Positions 45,339 through 54,089 of a stretch of 64,000 bases of DNA are shown here, in pieces (positions within the stretch are counted from its first letter, which is position 1; each line of letters opens with the position of its first letter). Source of the stretch: Sporolactobacillus terrae DSM 11697. GTDB taxonomy: Bacteria; Bacillota; Bacilli; Bacillales; Sporolactobacillaceae. The notes below the pieces were generated by a model, which searched no databases, was not told the DNA's origin, and saw only the letters and a list, made by a program, of their open reading frames with translations. The translations under genes were made by a program, and so were the position numbers. The stretch spans positions 1 through 64,000 of the forward strand of contig NZ_JFZC01000039.1 of assembly GCF_000648615.1 (NCBI RefSeq). Direction: 5' to 3'.

Positions 45339-46031
45339 ATGCCAGCCACTCAGTCACTTGTGACAATAAAAGGGCGCAAAGATGGTCTTGTTCTTGTCAT
45401 GAATGAAGCTTGCGCTTATCGCGATTTGTTAATCGAACTTAAGGAAAAATTGGCAGCGAGTACGAATCTAGATCAAAACGGTCCGGTCATTTCTGTGAAA
45501 ATTGAAGTGGGTAATCGTTATATCAGCACAGATCAGCGGGATCAGCTTAAACAGATCATCCACTCTTATGATCATTTAAAAGTGGAAGCCATTCATTCGA
45601 ATGTGCTGACTTATGCAGAACTGGACCAGATCAAAGAGCAGGAGAAAATAGTCACGATGGTTCGAATTGTACGTTCAGGCCAAGTGCTCTCTGTTCAAGG
45701 AAATCTTCTCTTAATCGGAGATGTCAATCCGGGAGGCGTTGTGTCTGCCTCAGGAAACATATACGTTCTTGGGTCTCTGCGCGGAGTCGCTTCAGCAGGG
45801 CAAGGCGAAGATGGAAACAACGCGGTAATTGTCGCATCGATTATGGCGCCGACACAGCTCAAAATTGGGGAAACCATTAGCCGCAATGAGCGCAACACAG
45901 CCGAAGTGTTGACAGAACGACATAGGTTCGAATGTGCGTATTTGGACGATCATATTGGAAAAATCGTGATTGACCACATACAAGCCACAATAAAAAAAGG
46001 AAATCTACCATTTACGTTTAATAAGATGTAA
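45339..46031 (+). CDS. minC: Septum site-determining protein MinC
   Basis: A 230-residue inhibitor of FtsZ ring assembly. N-terminal FtsZ-binding domain (SLVTIKGRKDGLVLVMNEAC, about 6-25) and a C-terminal beta-helix that binds MinD: SGQVLSVQGNLLLIGDVNPG (about 113-132), GNIYVLGSLRGVASAG (about 138-153), and IMAPTQLKIG. GAGGTG lies 9 bases before the chosen ATG. minD follows 26 bases later. Confidence 0.95.
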   Translation: MPATQSLVTIKGRKDGLVLVMNEACAYRDLLIELKEKLAASTNLDQNGPVISVKIEVGNRYISTDQRDQLKQIIHSYDHLKVEAIHSNVLTYAELDQIKEQEKIVTMVRIVRSGQVLSVQGNLLLIGDVNPGGVVSASGNIYVLGSLRGVASAGQGEDGNNAVIVASIMAPTQLKIGETISRNERNTAEVLTERHRFECAYLDDHIGKIVIDHIQATIKKGNLPFTFNKM

Positions 46032-46057
46032 GATTGATAGAAAAGGGGTGTGTAGCG

Positions 46058-46855
46058 ATGGGAGAAGCAATCGTTGTGACATCTGGAAAAGGCGGGGTTG
46101 GAAAAACAACAACTTCCGCAAATGTCGGTACTGTTCTTGCCCTGCAAGGGAAAAAAGTCTGTCTTGTGGATACGGACATCGGCCTGCGCAATCTGGATGT
46201 TGTTATGGGACTTGAAAACCGAATCATCTATGATTTGGTTGACGTTGCACAAGGCCGGTGCAAGCTTAATCAGGCATTAGTGAAGGACAAGCGTTTTGAG
46301 TGCCTCAGCTTGCTGCCGGCAGCCCAAACAACCGATAAGGACTCGATCCAACCCGATCAGATGAAGAAAATCATTGATACGTTAAAAGCCGATTTCGATT
46401 ACATTATTATTGATTGTCCGGCTGGCATCGAACGCGGCTTTAAGAATGCGGTTGCAGGGGCGGATCATGCGATTGTCGTGACGACACCTGAAATTTCTTC
46501 CGTTCGCGATGCTGATCGAATTATCGGTTTGCTGGAACAAGAAAAACAAGTTTCACCACCGCGATTAATTATCAATCGCATACGGCAGCATCTGCTTAAA
46601 AGCGGTGAAATGCTTGAGATCGATGAAATCATGAACATATTGGCGATTGACTTGATTGGTATTGTCATCGATGATGATGGCGTGATCTCTTCGTCAAATA
46701 AGGGGGAACCAATCGCGCTCAATCCTTCATCAAAGGCTGCAATGGCTTATCGGAATATTGGAAGACGGATTCTGGGAGAAACCGTTCCGCTTATGGATCT
46801 TGATGAAAAGCAAGGCTTTTTCCATCGGGTTAAAGCCTTGCTTGGAATGAGATAA
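46058..46855 (+). CDS. minD: Septum site-determining protein MinD
   Basis: A 265-residue ParA-type ATPase that recruits MinC to the membrane. Deviant Walker A SGKGGVGKTT (about 9-18), DTDIGLRNLDVVMGLENRI (about 38-56), and the C-terminal amphipathic membrane-targeting helix (FFHRVKALLGM). AAGGGGTG precedes the ATG. Length is standard (about 265). The terminator at 46874 ends the mre-min unit. Confidence 0.97.
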   Translation: MGEAIVVTSGKGGVGKTTTSANVGTVLALQGKKVCLVDTDIGLRNLDVVMGLENRIIYDLVDVAQGRCKLNQALVKDKRFECLSLLPAAQTTDKDSIQPDQMKKIIDTLKADFDYIIIDCPAGIERGFKNAVAGADHAIVVTTPEISSVRDADRIIGLLEQEKQVSPPRLIINRIRQHLLKSGEMLEIDEIMNILAIDLIGIVIDDDGVISSSNKGEPIALNPSSKAAMAYRNIGRRILGETVPLMDLDEKQGFFHRVKALLGMR

Positions 46856-46873
46856 TCGAGAGAGTTAGCTTTT

Positions 46874-46919
46874 AAAGCGTCCGTGCGTAAAGAAATTCTT
46901 TGCGCATGGACGCTTTTTT
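46874..46919 (+). terminator. Terminator after minD
   Basis: AAAGCGTCCGTGCG pairs with CGCATGGACGCTTT, with the loop TAAAGAAATTCTTTG partly paired, followed by a T run. Confidence 0.88.
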
Positions 46920-47060
46920 CTTTGCTCATATTTAATAAAGACCGGGCATACAGTCTTTGTAGAGGCTTGTTCACAATGGACAAGATCATGCGATAGGCAA
47001 AATGCTGAAAGAAATTGAATGAACGAATAAAACGGATCCATGCGGAAAGGAAGCAAACCC

Positions 47061-47852
47061 ATGAGCGATTTTATGGATTATAAGCGAAGACATCAGTTGC
47101 GCAAACAAAGAAAACTAACGATGCTGCGAGAGTCGCCAAAGGATTACAGCCTTCATCCCAAGAAATCAGGGAGCAGCATGATGAATGCGCCTTATTGGGC
47201 AGATCTGGAAGAGCCCCAAAAACCGCCGGTTAATCATACTCGCCGCTTCATGCTGCAATGTGTGGTCTCAGCTTTGCTTGTCGGGGCAGTCTATTGGGTA
47301 AATACAAACGACAGTCAACTCTCGGCGGTAAAACATTCCATAAAGACAGCGATGACTCAGGAATTCCAGTTTGCTGCCGTATCGCAGTGGTATGAGAACT
47401 ATTTAGGCGATCCAATCAGTTTCCTTCCCAATATCCCCAAGGACACTAAAAGCGCCGATGAAGGATCAAGTGAGCATCAAACGCAAACGGATAAATCATC
47501 TTTTGCTAACCCGGTGACCGGCGAGGTGAAGACACCGTATAAATCGGCAACGAAGGGAGTCACCGTTGAAACCCATGCACATACAACCGTTAAAGCAGTA
47601 AAAGATGGTCTGGTTGTATTTGTCGGAAAGAAAAAGACAATTGGCGAAACGGTCGTCATTCAACATAAAGATAATGATGAGTCATGGTACGGAAAACTCG
47701 ATGCGGCGGATGTAAAAGTATATCAGGAGGTGAAAAAAGGTCAAAATATCGGCGTTACTTCCGGTACGAACAATAAAAAAGGAAGCTTTTATTTCGCCCT
47801 AAAAAAGGGGGAAAAGTTTATTGATCCGATACAGGTGATGTCCTTTGACTAA
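47061..47852 (+). CDS. spoIVFA: Stage IV sporulation protein FA
   Basis: A 263-residue protein with a cytosolic basic N-terminus, one membrane span at about 72-90 (MLQCVVSALLVGAVYWV) and an extracellular LytM/M23-like domain (about 155-263: GVTVETHAHTTVKAVKDGLV, GETVVIQHKDNDESWYGKLD, VKKGQNIGVTSG). The zinc-binding His of active M23 enzymes are missing, as expected for this scaffold, which anchors SpoIVFB and BofA in the outer forespore membrane. GGAAAGGAAG precedes the ATG at 47061. bofA is not in this window. Confidence 0.93.
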   Translation: MSDFMDYKRRHQLRKQRKLTMLRESPKDYSLHPKKSGSSMMNAPYWADLEEPQKPPVNHTRRFMLQCVVSALLVGAVYWVNTNDSQLSAVKHSIKTAMTQEFQFAAVSQWYENYLGDPISFLPNIPKDTKSADEGSSEHQTQTDKSSFANPVTGEVKTPYKSATKGVTVETHAHTTVKAVKDGLVVFVGKKKTIGETVVIQHKDNDESWYGKLDAADVKVYQEVKKGQNIGVTSGTNNKKGSFYFALKKGEKFIDPIQVMSFD

Positions 47853-48684
47853 GCTGCTTCCTAAGATTAAGATTCACCCTGTTTTCTGGCTGGTCATTGC
47901 TGCCGGAACATTGACCGGGCATCTTTGGGGAACGGTAATGGCCTTTGTCATTGTGCTGATTCACGAACTCGGTCATGCATTGACTGCTCGATTGTTCGGA
48001 TGGAATGTGCTCGAAATCGAATTACTTCCCTTTGGTGGCGTCGCAAAAATAGATGAGCGCGAGACGCATCCTTTTTATCAGGAATGTTTGGTGCTGATTG
48101 CCGGACCACTGCAAAACGTTTGGCTGCCACTGCTTTCTTATGCGCTGCTGAATTTTCCGTTTTGGGGAATGAACGAACACAATCTCTTTCTCATGCAAAA
48201 TAATGCGCTGCTGCTCTTCAATCTGCTGCCGATCTGGCCGCTTGATGGAGGACGTCTGACTCATGTCTTGATGGAGATGGTTTATCCCTATAAACTGGCT
48301 TATCGCCGCGCGCTTTGTTTCTCCGCAATTGCTTTAGGATTGTTCGGTGTAATCAGCTTGCTGCTCTATCCCTTTTCAATCAACAGCTGGATCATTTTTT
48401 TATTTATTCTCGTTGCGATCTATAAAGAGTGGCGCGTGATCCCGTTACGCTTTATTCGTTTTCTGCTTGCGTTATCAAGCGGCAAGCAGAGATTCGTACG
48501 GTTAAAGAAGCTGTCAGTTCCAGGTGAAATGTTGCTTACTGAAGTTTTTGCAATGTACTATAAAAATGCCGATCATCGTTTACGAATTATTGGCGAACCG
48601 AAGTCTGAACTTGATGGTATCGGACTGGTTCGTGATTATTTTAAAGGTGATTGTGAAGCAGCCACGATTCGTGAATGCCTATAA
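47845..48684 (+). CDS. spoIVFB: Stage IV sporulation protein FB, intramembrane metalloprotease
   Basis: A 279-residue site-2-type protease that cleaves pro-sigma-K. The zinc motif HELGH is at residues 40-44 and the second ligand in WPLDGGRL near 133. About six membrane spans lie in residues 10-195. The last 75 residues form the ATP-binding CBS domain (VFAMYYKNADHRLRIIGEPK, LVRDYFKGD). It starts with TTG overlapping the spoIVFA stop by 8 bases, with AGGTGATG upstream, so the two are translationally coupled. Confidence 0.94.
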   Translation: MTKLLPKIKIHPVFWLVIAAGTLTGHLWGTVMAFVIVLIHELGHALTARLFGWNVLEIELLPFGGVAKIDERETHPFYQECLVLIAGPLQNVWLPLLSYALLNFPFWGMNEHNLFLMQNNALLLFNLLPIWPLDGGRLTHVLMEMVYPYKLAYRRALCFSAIALGLFGVISLLLYPFSINSWIIFLFILVAIYKEWRVIPLRFIRFLLALSSGKQRFVRLKKLSVPGEMLLTEVFAMYYKNADHRLRIIGEPKSELDGIGLVRDYFKGDCEAATIRECL

Positions 48685-48752
48685 GTGCGAAGTTGCACCG
48701 CCCGATTCAATTTGGGATAATGAGCCTAAGCGAATTATGGGTGGGGGTTGCG

Positions 48753-49910
48753 ATGGTCCAACTCGATTTAAGCATTGCGCTTGAAAAGCATTTGGAAGGC
48801 GTTCGAGCGGCAGTTTTCGAAAATGGGCGGGTGGTGTCCTTTTATCTTCAAAACGATGCAGCGGATCTGCGAATTGGGGATATCTTTCTTGGCCGTATTT
48901 CTGAAGATCGCCTCAGTCAAGTCGGTTGGTTTGTTGATCTCGGAGAGGGAAGGAGCGGCTTTCTTCCCCACAACCGCTGCGTCAAGCATCGCCCGGAGGA
49001 TAAAGGCGCGTTTATCCTCGTTCAGGTTGATAAAGAGCCATGGAATCAAAAGGAAGCCGAACTTACAGAACATGTGCAGATGAAGGGGAAAACGATTATT
49101 TATTTGCCCTACAGTGGCTATGTTGCCGGATCACAGCGCCTTCCCGAACAAGTGCGCGATTCATTGAAGCGGGCGGCTGCCGCTTGGTGCGTTGATAACG
49201 AGGGCGTGATTGTGCGAACAGCAGCAGCCAAGCAGCAGCTGCAAACACTTCGGCAAGAGTTTCTTAATTTGAAGGATCAGTGGCGTAACGTTGAGAAAGC
49301 GGCTTCCTCGGCAACGCAGCCGAAACGGATCTGCCGCCAATTATCTTTTCTTGGCGAACTGTTTAATGAGCATCATTTTCCAGAGCATTGTACGGTGCTT
49401 ACTAATTTTTTGATTGCCCAGAATGAAATTCCGGAAGGAGCGTCGGTACGGCATCTTGCGGAAACAAATCTCTTTCGTTCACTAAATATTGAGTCTATAT
49501 ATACGCATGCCTTTGCATCTAAAGTAGCACTGGAGTCGGGGGCGTCCCTTGTCATCGACTATACGGAAGCGTTGACGACAATTGATGTGAATTCAGGCTC
49601 AATGAAGATTCAGAAGAATCGTGATGAAGCGATTCGGCGAATTAATCGCAATGCAGCTAGGGAGATTGCAAGGCAATTGAGATTGCGTCAGATTGGTGGA
49701 ATCATAATCATTGATTTTTTACGGATGAACCACGAGTCGGATCGGCAAGCCCTTTTGCAGCAGCTGATCCATGAAACCAAACCGGATCCAAACCATGTTC
49801 AGGTCTATGGATTTACTCGAGTTGGCTTAGTGGAAGTGACAAGAAAACGTCAGAGCTGGGGAATTCAGAATCAGGTCATGAGCATGATGAAAAATGCAGC
49901 TCATCGTTGA
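48753..49910 (+). CDS. Ribonuclease E/G family protein
   Basis: A 385-residue RNase E/G family endonuclease. The S1-like N-terminal region has GDIFLGRI (about 44-51) and GWFVDLGEGRSGFLP (about 60-74). The catalytic DNase I-like part has LVIDYTEALTTIDVNSGSMK (about 266-285, metal-binding Asp) and REIARQLRLRQIGGIIIIDF (about 304-323). It ends shortly after LVEVTRKR, without the zinc-link and small domain of E. coli RNase E. Start is unclear: ATG at 48753 follows a G-rich site; ATG at 48720 is an alternative. Its place between spoIVFB and rplU is known from Bacillales. Confidence 0.88.
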   Translation: MVQLDLSIALEKHLEGVRAAVFENGRVVSFYLQNDAADLRIGDIFLGRISEDRLSQVGWFVDLGEGRSGFLPHNRCVKHRPEDKGAFILVQVDKEPWNQKEAELTEHVQMKGKTIIYLPYSGYVAGSQRLPEQVRDSLKRAAAAWCVDNEGVIVRTAAAKQQLQTLRQEFLNLKDQWRNVEKAASSATQPKRICRQLSFLGELFNEHHFPEHCTVLTNFLIAQNEIPEGASVRHLAETNLFRSLNIESIYTHAFASKVALESGASLVIDYTEALTTIDVNSGSMKIQKNRDEAIRRINRNAAREIARQLRLRQIGGIIIIDFLRMNHESDRQALLQQLIHETKPDPNHVQVYGFTRVGLVEVTRKRQSWGIQNQVMSMMKNAAHR

Positions 49911-50009
49911 CAGACAGCAATGGACTATGTTAAGATTCAACATGTTATTATGTTGTTAAAGGACTTAGGAGCATCTCGCTCCAACCGCTCAGAATAGGTT
50001 ATAATGCCC

Positions 50010-50098
50010 GCCAATTTGGGCAGCCTTTCTCTGGCGAGTCTGAGATGACAGATATGTTTGGACAAACCGATTTGTCACAAACATAATCTTAAAGGAGG
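50010..50098 (+). promoter_or_regulatory. Ribosomal protein L21 leader region
   Basis: The region between a TATAAT at 50000-50005 and rplU contains hairpin-forming sequence (GCCCGCCAATTTGGGC and TCTCTGGCGAGTCTGAGA, then TTTGGACAAACCGATTTGTC). This position and layout match the L21 leader of Firmicutes, which is thought to bind L21 for autoregulation. Identity to the leader model was not computed. Confidence 0.55.
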
Positions 50099-50107
50099 TG
50101 CATCGGA

Positions 50108-50416
50108 ATGTACGCAATTATTGAAACCGGAGGCAAGCAGCTGAAGGTAGAAGAAGGAAAAACGATTGTTATTGAAAAGCTTGCCGGTGAAGCAGGCGAT
50201 GCCGTTACGTTTGATAAGGTGCTTTTTGTTGGCGGAGAATCTGTAAAGGTCGGCGCACCGACTGTTGAAGGTGCAACGGTAACGGGTAAGGTTGTTGAAC
50301 AAGGCCGCGACAAGAAAATTGTTGTGTTCAAGTTCAAAAGAAGAAAGAACTACCGTCGCAAACAAGGTCACAGACAGCCATTCACAAAAGTTGTCATTGA
50401 AAAAATCAATGCGTGA
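50108..50416 (+). CDS. rplU: 50S ribosomal protein L21
   Basis: A 102-residue protein starting [20 protein letters not shown] and ending with the basic [20 protein letters not shown] segment that binds 23S rRNA. AAGGAGGTG precedes the ATG. It begins the conserved rplU-prp-rpmA set. Confidence 0.98.
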   Translation: MYAIIETGGKQLKVEEGKTIVIEKLAGEAGDAVTFDKVLFVGGESVKVGAPTVEGATVTGKVVEQGRDKKIVVFKFKRRKNYRRKQGHRQPFTKVVIEKINA

Positions 50417-50428
50417 CGGTGGCTTGCG

Positions 50429-50755
50429 GTGGTTAATCTAACCATTCATCGTGATCCTCATGGGCAGATTGTTGCCTTTAATTTAACCGGTCATGCCGAT
50501 AGCGGTCCCTACGGAAGTGATCTTGTGTGTGCAGCGGTTTCTGCTGTTGCGTTCGGATCGGTTAACGCCGTTGAATCGCTGGCAAATCTGCAGTTGGACG
50601 TGCGGCAGAAAGATAGTGGTTATCTTGAATGTGCGATCCCGGATCACGCTGCTGGCAGTGATTTGGAGAAAGCCCAGTTGATCTTGGAAGCAATGCTTAT
50701 CTCAATGCGTACGATTGAACAGTCGTATGGTCAATATATTCGTATTAGTGATTAA
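50429..50755 (+). CDS. prp: Ribosomal-processing cysteine protease Prp
   Basis: A 108-residue protease that removes the N-terminal extension of ribosomal protein L27. The catalytic dyad is His22 in LTGHADSG and Cys34 in [13 protein letters not shown] start at 50429 with GACGGTGG upstream. It lies 12 bases after rplU and 16 bases before rpmA. Its substrate extension is present in rpmA here, so the pair is functional on paper. Confidence 0.95.
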   Translation: MVNLTIHRDPHGQIVAFNLTGHADSGPYGSDLVCAAVSAVAFGSVNAVESLANLQLDVRQKDSGYLECAIPDHAAGSDLEKAQLILEAMLISMRTIEQSYGQYIRISD

Positions 50756-50771
50756 AGGAGGTGCCTTAAAG

Positions 50772-51068
50772 ATGTTGAAATTAGATCTTCAATTTTTCTC
50801 ATCGAAAAAAGGTGTTGGTAGTACAAAAAACGGTCGTGACTCCATCGCAAAGCGTCTAGGCGCAAAACGTGCAGACGGTCAAACGGTGACAAGCGGCTCA
50901 ATTCTGTATCGTCAGCGCGGGACTAAGATCTATCCGGGAACGAACGTTGGACGCGGTGGCGACGACACATTGTTTGCAACGGCAAATGGTGTCGTTAAGT
51001 TCGAAAAGTTCGGTAAGAACAAGAAAAGAGTCAGTGTCTACCCGGTAGAAGTGGCTAAAGAAGCTTAA
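50772..51068 (+). CDS. rpmA: 50S ribosomal protein L27
   Basis: A 98-residue protein. The N-terminus MLKLDLQFF is the extension removed by Prp; cleavage after the Phe-Phe leaves [15 protein letters not shown] at the mature start, which reaches the peptidyl transferase centre. The usual residue after the cut is Ala; here it is Ser. AAAGGAGGTG precedes the ATG. Confidence 0.98.
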   Translation: MLKLDLQFFSSKKGVGSTKNGRDSIAKRLGAKRADGQTVTSGSILYRQRGTKIYPGTNVGRGGDDTLFATANGVVKFEKFGKNKKRVSVYPVEVAKEA

Positions 51069-51095
51069 TGCTTTTTGTGCATGAATAAGTATTGA

Positions 51096-51146
51096 GGCGG
51101 CAGATGACTTTTTGCGCAAGCAAAAGGTTTATCTGCCGCTTTTTTA
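51096..51146 (+). terminator. Terminator after rpmA
   Basis: GCGGCAGAT (51097-51105) pairs with ATCTGCCGC (51131-51139), with an inner CTTTTTGC/GCAAAAGG stem, then a T run. Confidence 0.9.
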
Positions 51147-51172
51147 CAGGAAAAGAAAGTATAAGATTTTGC

Positions 51173-51420
51173 CCTGTCTTCAAACCAATAGCCCAGTGTC
51201 TTGGCTAAGAATCAAAGCGGAAGTACTCTGGCGCCAGCGGGATTGCGCTTTGTTGATGCGTGCCAGCGAGCAGATGAAGTGTCGTTTAAGCCTATCCAGT
51301 TTTTTTCATGCAGCGACTTTTGCTCAATTAGAATGTGCCTCTACAGGGCATCGAAGGCCTGGCTGCTTAAGTCGAAAAACGCCGCAATCGCCAGTGGGGA
51401 TGCAAGGTTTTTTTTCATGA
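51173..51420. repeat. Copy C of the interspersed repeat
   Basis: Positions 51174-51220 match 25041-25087 and 51266-51287 match 19-40 in copy A. The segment lies between the rpmA terminator and the spo0B gene, and no gene is supported in it. Confidence 0.6.
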
Positions 51421-51495
51421 TTTGAGTGACGCTTTCGCTTGTCGTTCCCCGACAGGGATCTGTTATACTGGTCTTGTGCGATTGGAGGTGCGGCA

Positions 51496-52053
51496 ATGTT
51501 TAATGAACAAAAAGCGATGGAATTGTTGAGTTTCGCGCGGCATGGCCTATTGAATGATTTGCAGTTGATTAAGGGTTATCTTTTTCTAAAGCAGCCGGAA
51601 AAAGCGGAAGAAATTGTTGAACGGGTCACAGAGAAACTTCATAATCAAACGGGACTGACTCGTTTGCAGATCCCGCAATGTGCGGTTTTTCTAATGCACT
51701 ACAGCTGGACTGCTCAGGACTTTCATGTTACTTTTCATATTGACGGTAAGCAGAAGAACTTATCTGCCTATGATCATTCACTGGCGCTCTTGTTCAAGGA
51801 ACTTTTTTCGATCATCGAACAACATGCGTCGCCTTTGTCAGAAAATAAGGTAGAGATTATTTTTGATACAACGGAACCTGAAACACGCATATCGGTCTAT
51901 TTTATAGGGATACTTACGGATCCTCATGCTGCGGAACAACAGGTAAACAATCAGATTGTGTATCAATCGTTTCAATGGGTTGAACACTACATAATAAACG
52001 ATGGAAGCAATGAAAATGAAGTGAGGTGGACAATGTGTTTGTCGATCAAGTAA
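51496..52053 (+). CDS. spo0B: Sporulation initiation phosphotransferase Spo0B
   Basis: A 185-residue phosphorelay protein that moves phosphate from Spo0F to Spo0A. The phosphorylated His is His16 in [19 protein letters not shown], within the dimerising helical hairpin (about 5-60). The C-terminal half is a degenerate kinase-like domain ([20 protein letters not shown]). GGAGGTG precedes the ATG. Its end overlaps obg by 19 bases, as is common in Bacillales. Confidence 0.93.
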   Translation: MFNEQKAMELLSFARHGLLNDLQLIKGYLFLKQPEKAEEIVERVTEKLHNQTGLTRLQIPQCAVFLMHYSWTAQDFHVTFHIDGKQKNLSAYDHSLALLFKELFSIIEQHASPLSENKVEIIFDTTEPETRISVYFIGILTDPHAAEQQVNNQIVYQSFQWVEHYIINDGSNENEVRWTMCLSIK

Positions 52054-53318
52054 ACGTGTTTGTGAAAGGCGGCGATGGCGGCAACGGCATGGTTGCCTTT
52101 CGGCGCGAAAAGTATGTGCCTGACGGAGGTCCGGCGGGCGGCGACGGCGGCAAAGGGGCCGACGTGATCTTTGAGGTTAATGAAGGGTTGCGCACCTTGA
52201 TGGACTTTCGTTACAAACGCCATTTTAAGGGAAAAAAGGGAGAAAACGGCCGAACGAAGAATCAACATGGCAAAAGTGCGGCTCCGCTCGTTGTCCAAAT
52301 TCCACCGGGAACGGTTGTTAAGGATAAGGAAACAGGGAAAGTGCTTGCTGACTTGACTGAGAACGGGCAGCGTCAAGTGATCGCAGCAGGCGGACGCGGC
52401 GGACGTGGCAATACCCGTTTTTCGACACCGGCAAACCCGGCCCCGTATATTTCTGAAAATGGCGAGCCGGGTGAAGAACGCGAAGTACAGCTGGAGTTAA
52501 AGCTCTTAGCAGATGCGGGGCTTGTTGGTTTCCCAAGTGTTGGCAAATCAACGCTTCTTTCTGTCGTGACTTCAGCAAAACCAAAAATTGCTGAGTATCA
52601 TTTTACGACGCTTGCGCCGAACCTTGGTGTTGTAGCTGTTGATGAAGGGCGAAGCTTTGTACTTGCCGATCTTCCGGGACTGATTGAAGGTGCAAGCAGT
52701 GGTGCGGGTTTGGGGTATCAATTCTTGCGCCATATCGAACGTACACGGGTCATTATTCATGTGGTTGACATGTCGGGAAGCGAAGGCCGGGATCCTTATG
52801 AAGATTATCAGAAAATCAATGAAGAGCTGAAAAGTTATCAACTGCGTCTCTTAGAACGTCCACAGGTTATCGCTGCTTCGAAAATGGATATGCCGAAAGC
52901 TGAGGAAAATTTGAAAACATTCAAGGAAAAAGTTGGTCCTGATGTTCCGATATTCGCTATTTCTTCTCTGACGAAAGCAGGATTAAAAGAATTAACACAA
53001 GCCGTGTATCAATTGATCTTGACCACACCGGAATTTCCAATGGAAAAACCGGAGCAAGAGGATGGCAAGGGATTGTACACTTTTAAAAAAGAAGAAGCAC
53101 CGTTTGTGATTACACGGGATTCGGATGGTGTTTTCAATGTTTCTGGTCCAAAGGTCGAACTGTTGTTTAAAATGACGAACTTCAATCACGATGAAGCTAT
53201 TCGGCGTTTTGCGCGTCAGCTGCGCGGTATGGGTGTGGATGATGCGTTGCGTGAAAAAGGGGTCTCTGAAGGAGATACCGTTCGGATTATGGATTTTGAA
53301 TTTGAATACTCTGATTAA
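52035..53318 (+). CDS. obg: GTPase Obg
   Basis: A 427-residue essential GTPase in ribosome assembly and stress signalling. The Gly-rich Obg fold is residues 1-158 ([20 protein letters not shown]). G1 GFPSVGKST (about 166-174), G3 DLPGLIEGA (about 212), G4 SKMD (about 282). The C-terminal OCT domain is present (about 345-427). GTG at 52035 gives the family start MFVDQ and has GAGGTGG 5 bases upstream; the earlier GTG at 52026 overlaps that site. Overlap with spo0B suggests coupling. Confidence 0.97.
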   Translation: MFVDQVNVFVKGGDGGNGMVAFRREKYVPDGGPAGGDGGKGADVIFEVNEGLRTLMDFRYKRHFKGKKGENGRTKNQHGKSAAPLVVQIPPGTVVKDKETGKVLADLTENGQRQVIAAGGRGGRGNTRFSTPANPAPYISENGEPGEEREVQLELKLLADAGLVGFPSVGKSTLLSVVTSAKPKIAEYHFTTLAPNLGVVAVDEGRSFVLADLPGLIEGASSGAGLGYQFLRHIERTRVIIHVVDMSGSEGRDPYEDYQKINEELKSYQLRLLERPQVIAASKMDMPKAEENLKTFKEKVGPDVPIFAISSLTKAGLKELTQAVYQLILTTPEFPMEKPEQEDGKGLYTFKKEEAPFVITRDSDGVFNVSGPKVELLFKMTNFNHDEAIRRFARQLRGMGVDDALREKGVSEGDTVRIMDFEFEYSD

Positions 53319-53354
53319 AAAAGGCAGGTTACAAGAGGTAACCTGCCTTTTTTA
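53316..53354. terminator. Bidirectional terminator between obg and niaR
   Basis: AAAAAAGGCAGGTTA pairs perfectly with TAACCTGCCTTTTTT around a short loop. Confidence 0.92.
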
Positions 53355-53865
53355 GCGCATGTATTGCATGATTGATCTTTTCTAGGTCACTTGCTTCAAG
53401 TTCATGAACGTGCACGCCGTCGGTGAGGGAAGAGAGCAGTGATGCACCGGTTTTTTGTAAGTTTTCGACAAAGTGTTGCACATCGGAACGATTGCGCACC
53501 ATCAATGAGCGAGTGATTTCGCCATATAATGGATGTTCCACAGTTACGTTCAGAACCGTCACACCGCAGTCAACAATTCGATTCAATTCGTCTTCGGTCT
53601 CGCTGATTGAATGTTTGCATGCAACGATCTTTGTGATTTGCTCCTGTTTGCTTTTTTGGAGCAACAGATAGCCTTGCGAAGTGGCTATAATCGGCTGCCC
53701 TTCAGCCTTGAGAAGCGAGATATCTTGAACAATGACTTGTCTGCTTACCTTCATTTTTTCGGCGAGTTCATTGCCTTTAAGCGGATCTGGTGTTTGCGCC
53801 AAAAGACTCAGAATCGACTTTCTGCGCTCATCCCCGGATATTCTTTTTCCTCTTGTCGTTTTCAT
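53329..53865 (-). CDS. niaR: NAD biosynthesis transcriptional repressor NiaR (3H domain)
   Basis: A 178-residue regulator: N-terminal helix-turn-helix (ILSLLAQTPDPLKGNELAEK, then MKVSRQVIVQDISLLKAEGQ) and a C-terminal 3H domain that binds nicotinic acid through metal-bound His (ACKHSISETEDEL, VEHPLYGEITRSL, TDGVHVHELEA). It represses niacin synthesis and transport genes. The start at MKTTRGKRI has GGGGTG 8 bases upstream. In B. subtilis it neighbours nifS and nadBCA; none is here, so its targets lie elsewhere. Confidence 0.92.
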   Translation of the reverse strand: MKTTRGKRISGDERRKSILSLLAQTPDPLKGNELAEKMKVSRQVIVQDISLLKAEGQPIIATSQGYLLLQKSKQEQITKIVACKHSISETEDELNRIVDCGVTVLNVTVEHPLYGEITRSLMVRNRSDVQHFVENLQKTGASLLSSLTDGVHVHELEASDLEKINHAIHALKKAGYLL

Positions 53866-54089
53866 GGTTTTGCACCCCATCAATTTTTTACCCATTCAAT
53901 CGTTTGATTTGAATGATTGTGTGTGACTGCTCTTTTAAGTATAAGACAAATCAATGCTTCTGTGTATGGGTGACGGCTTGGCTCCCATTGATTTGAGTGA
54001 TCGGCCGATAACTTTCGATTGGAAAGAGTGGCAAAATGCCCAGAAACACCATATATATAAAATGACTTTCACAGGAGGGATGGAGAACC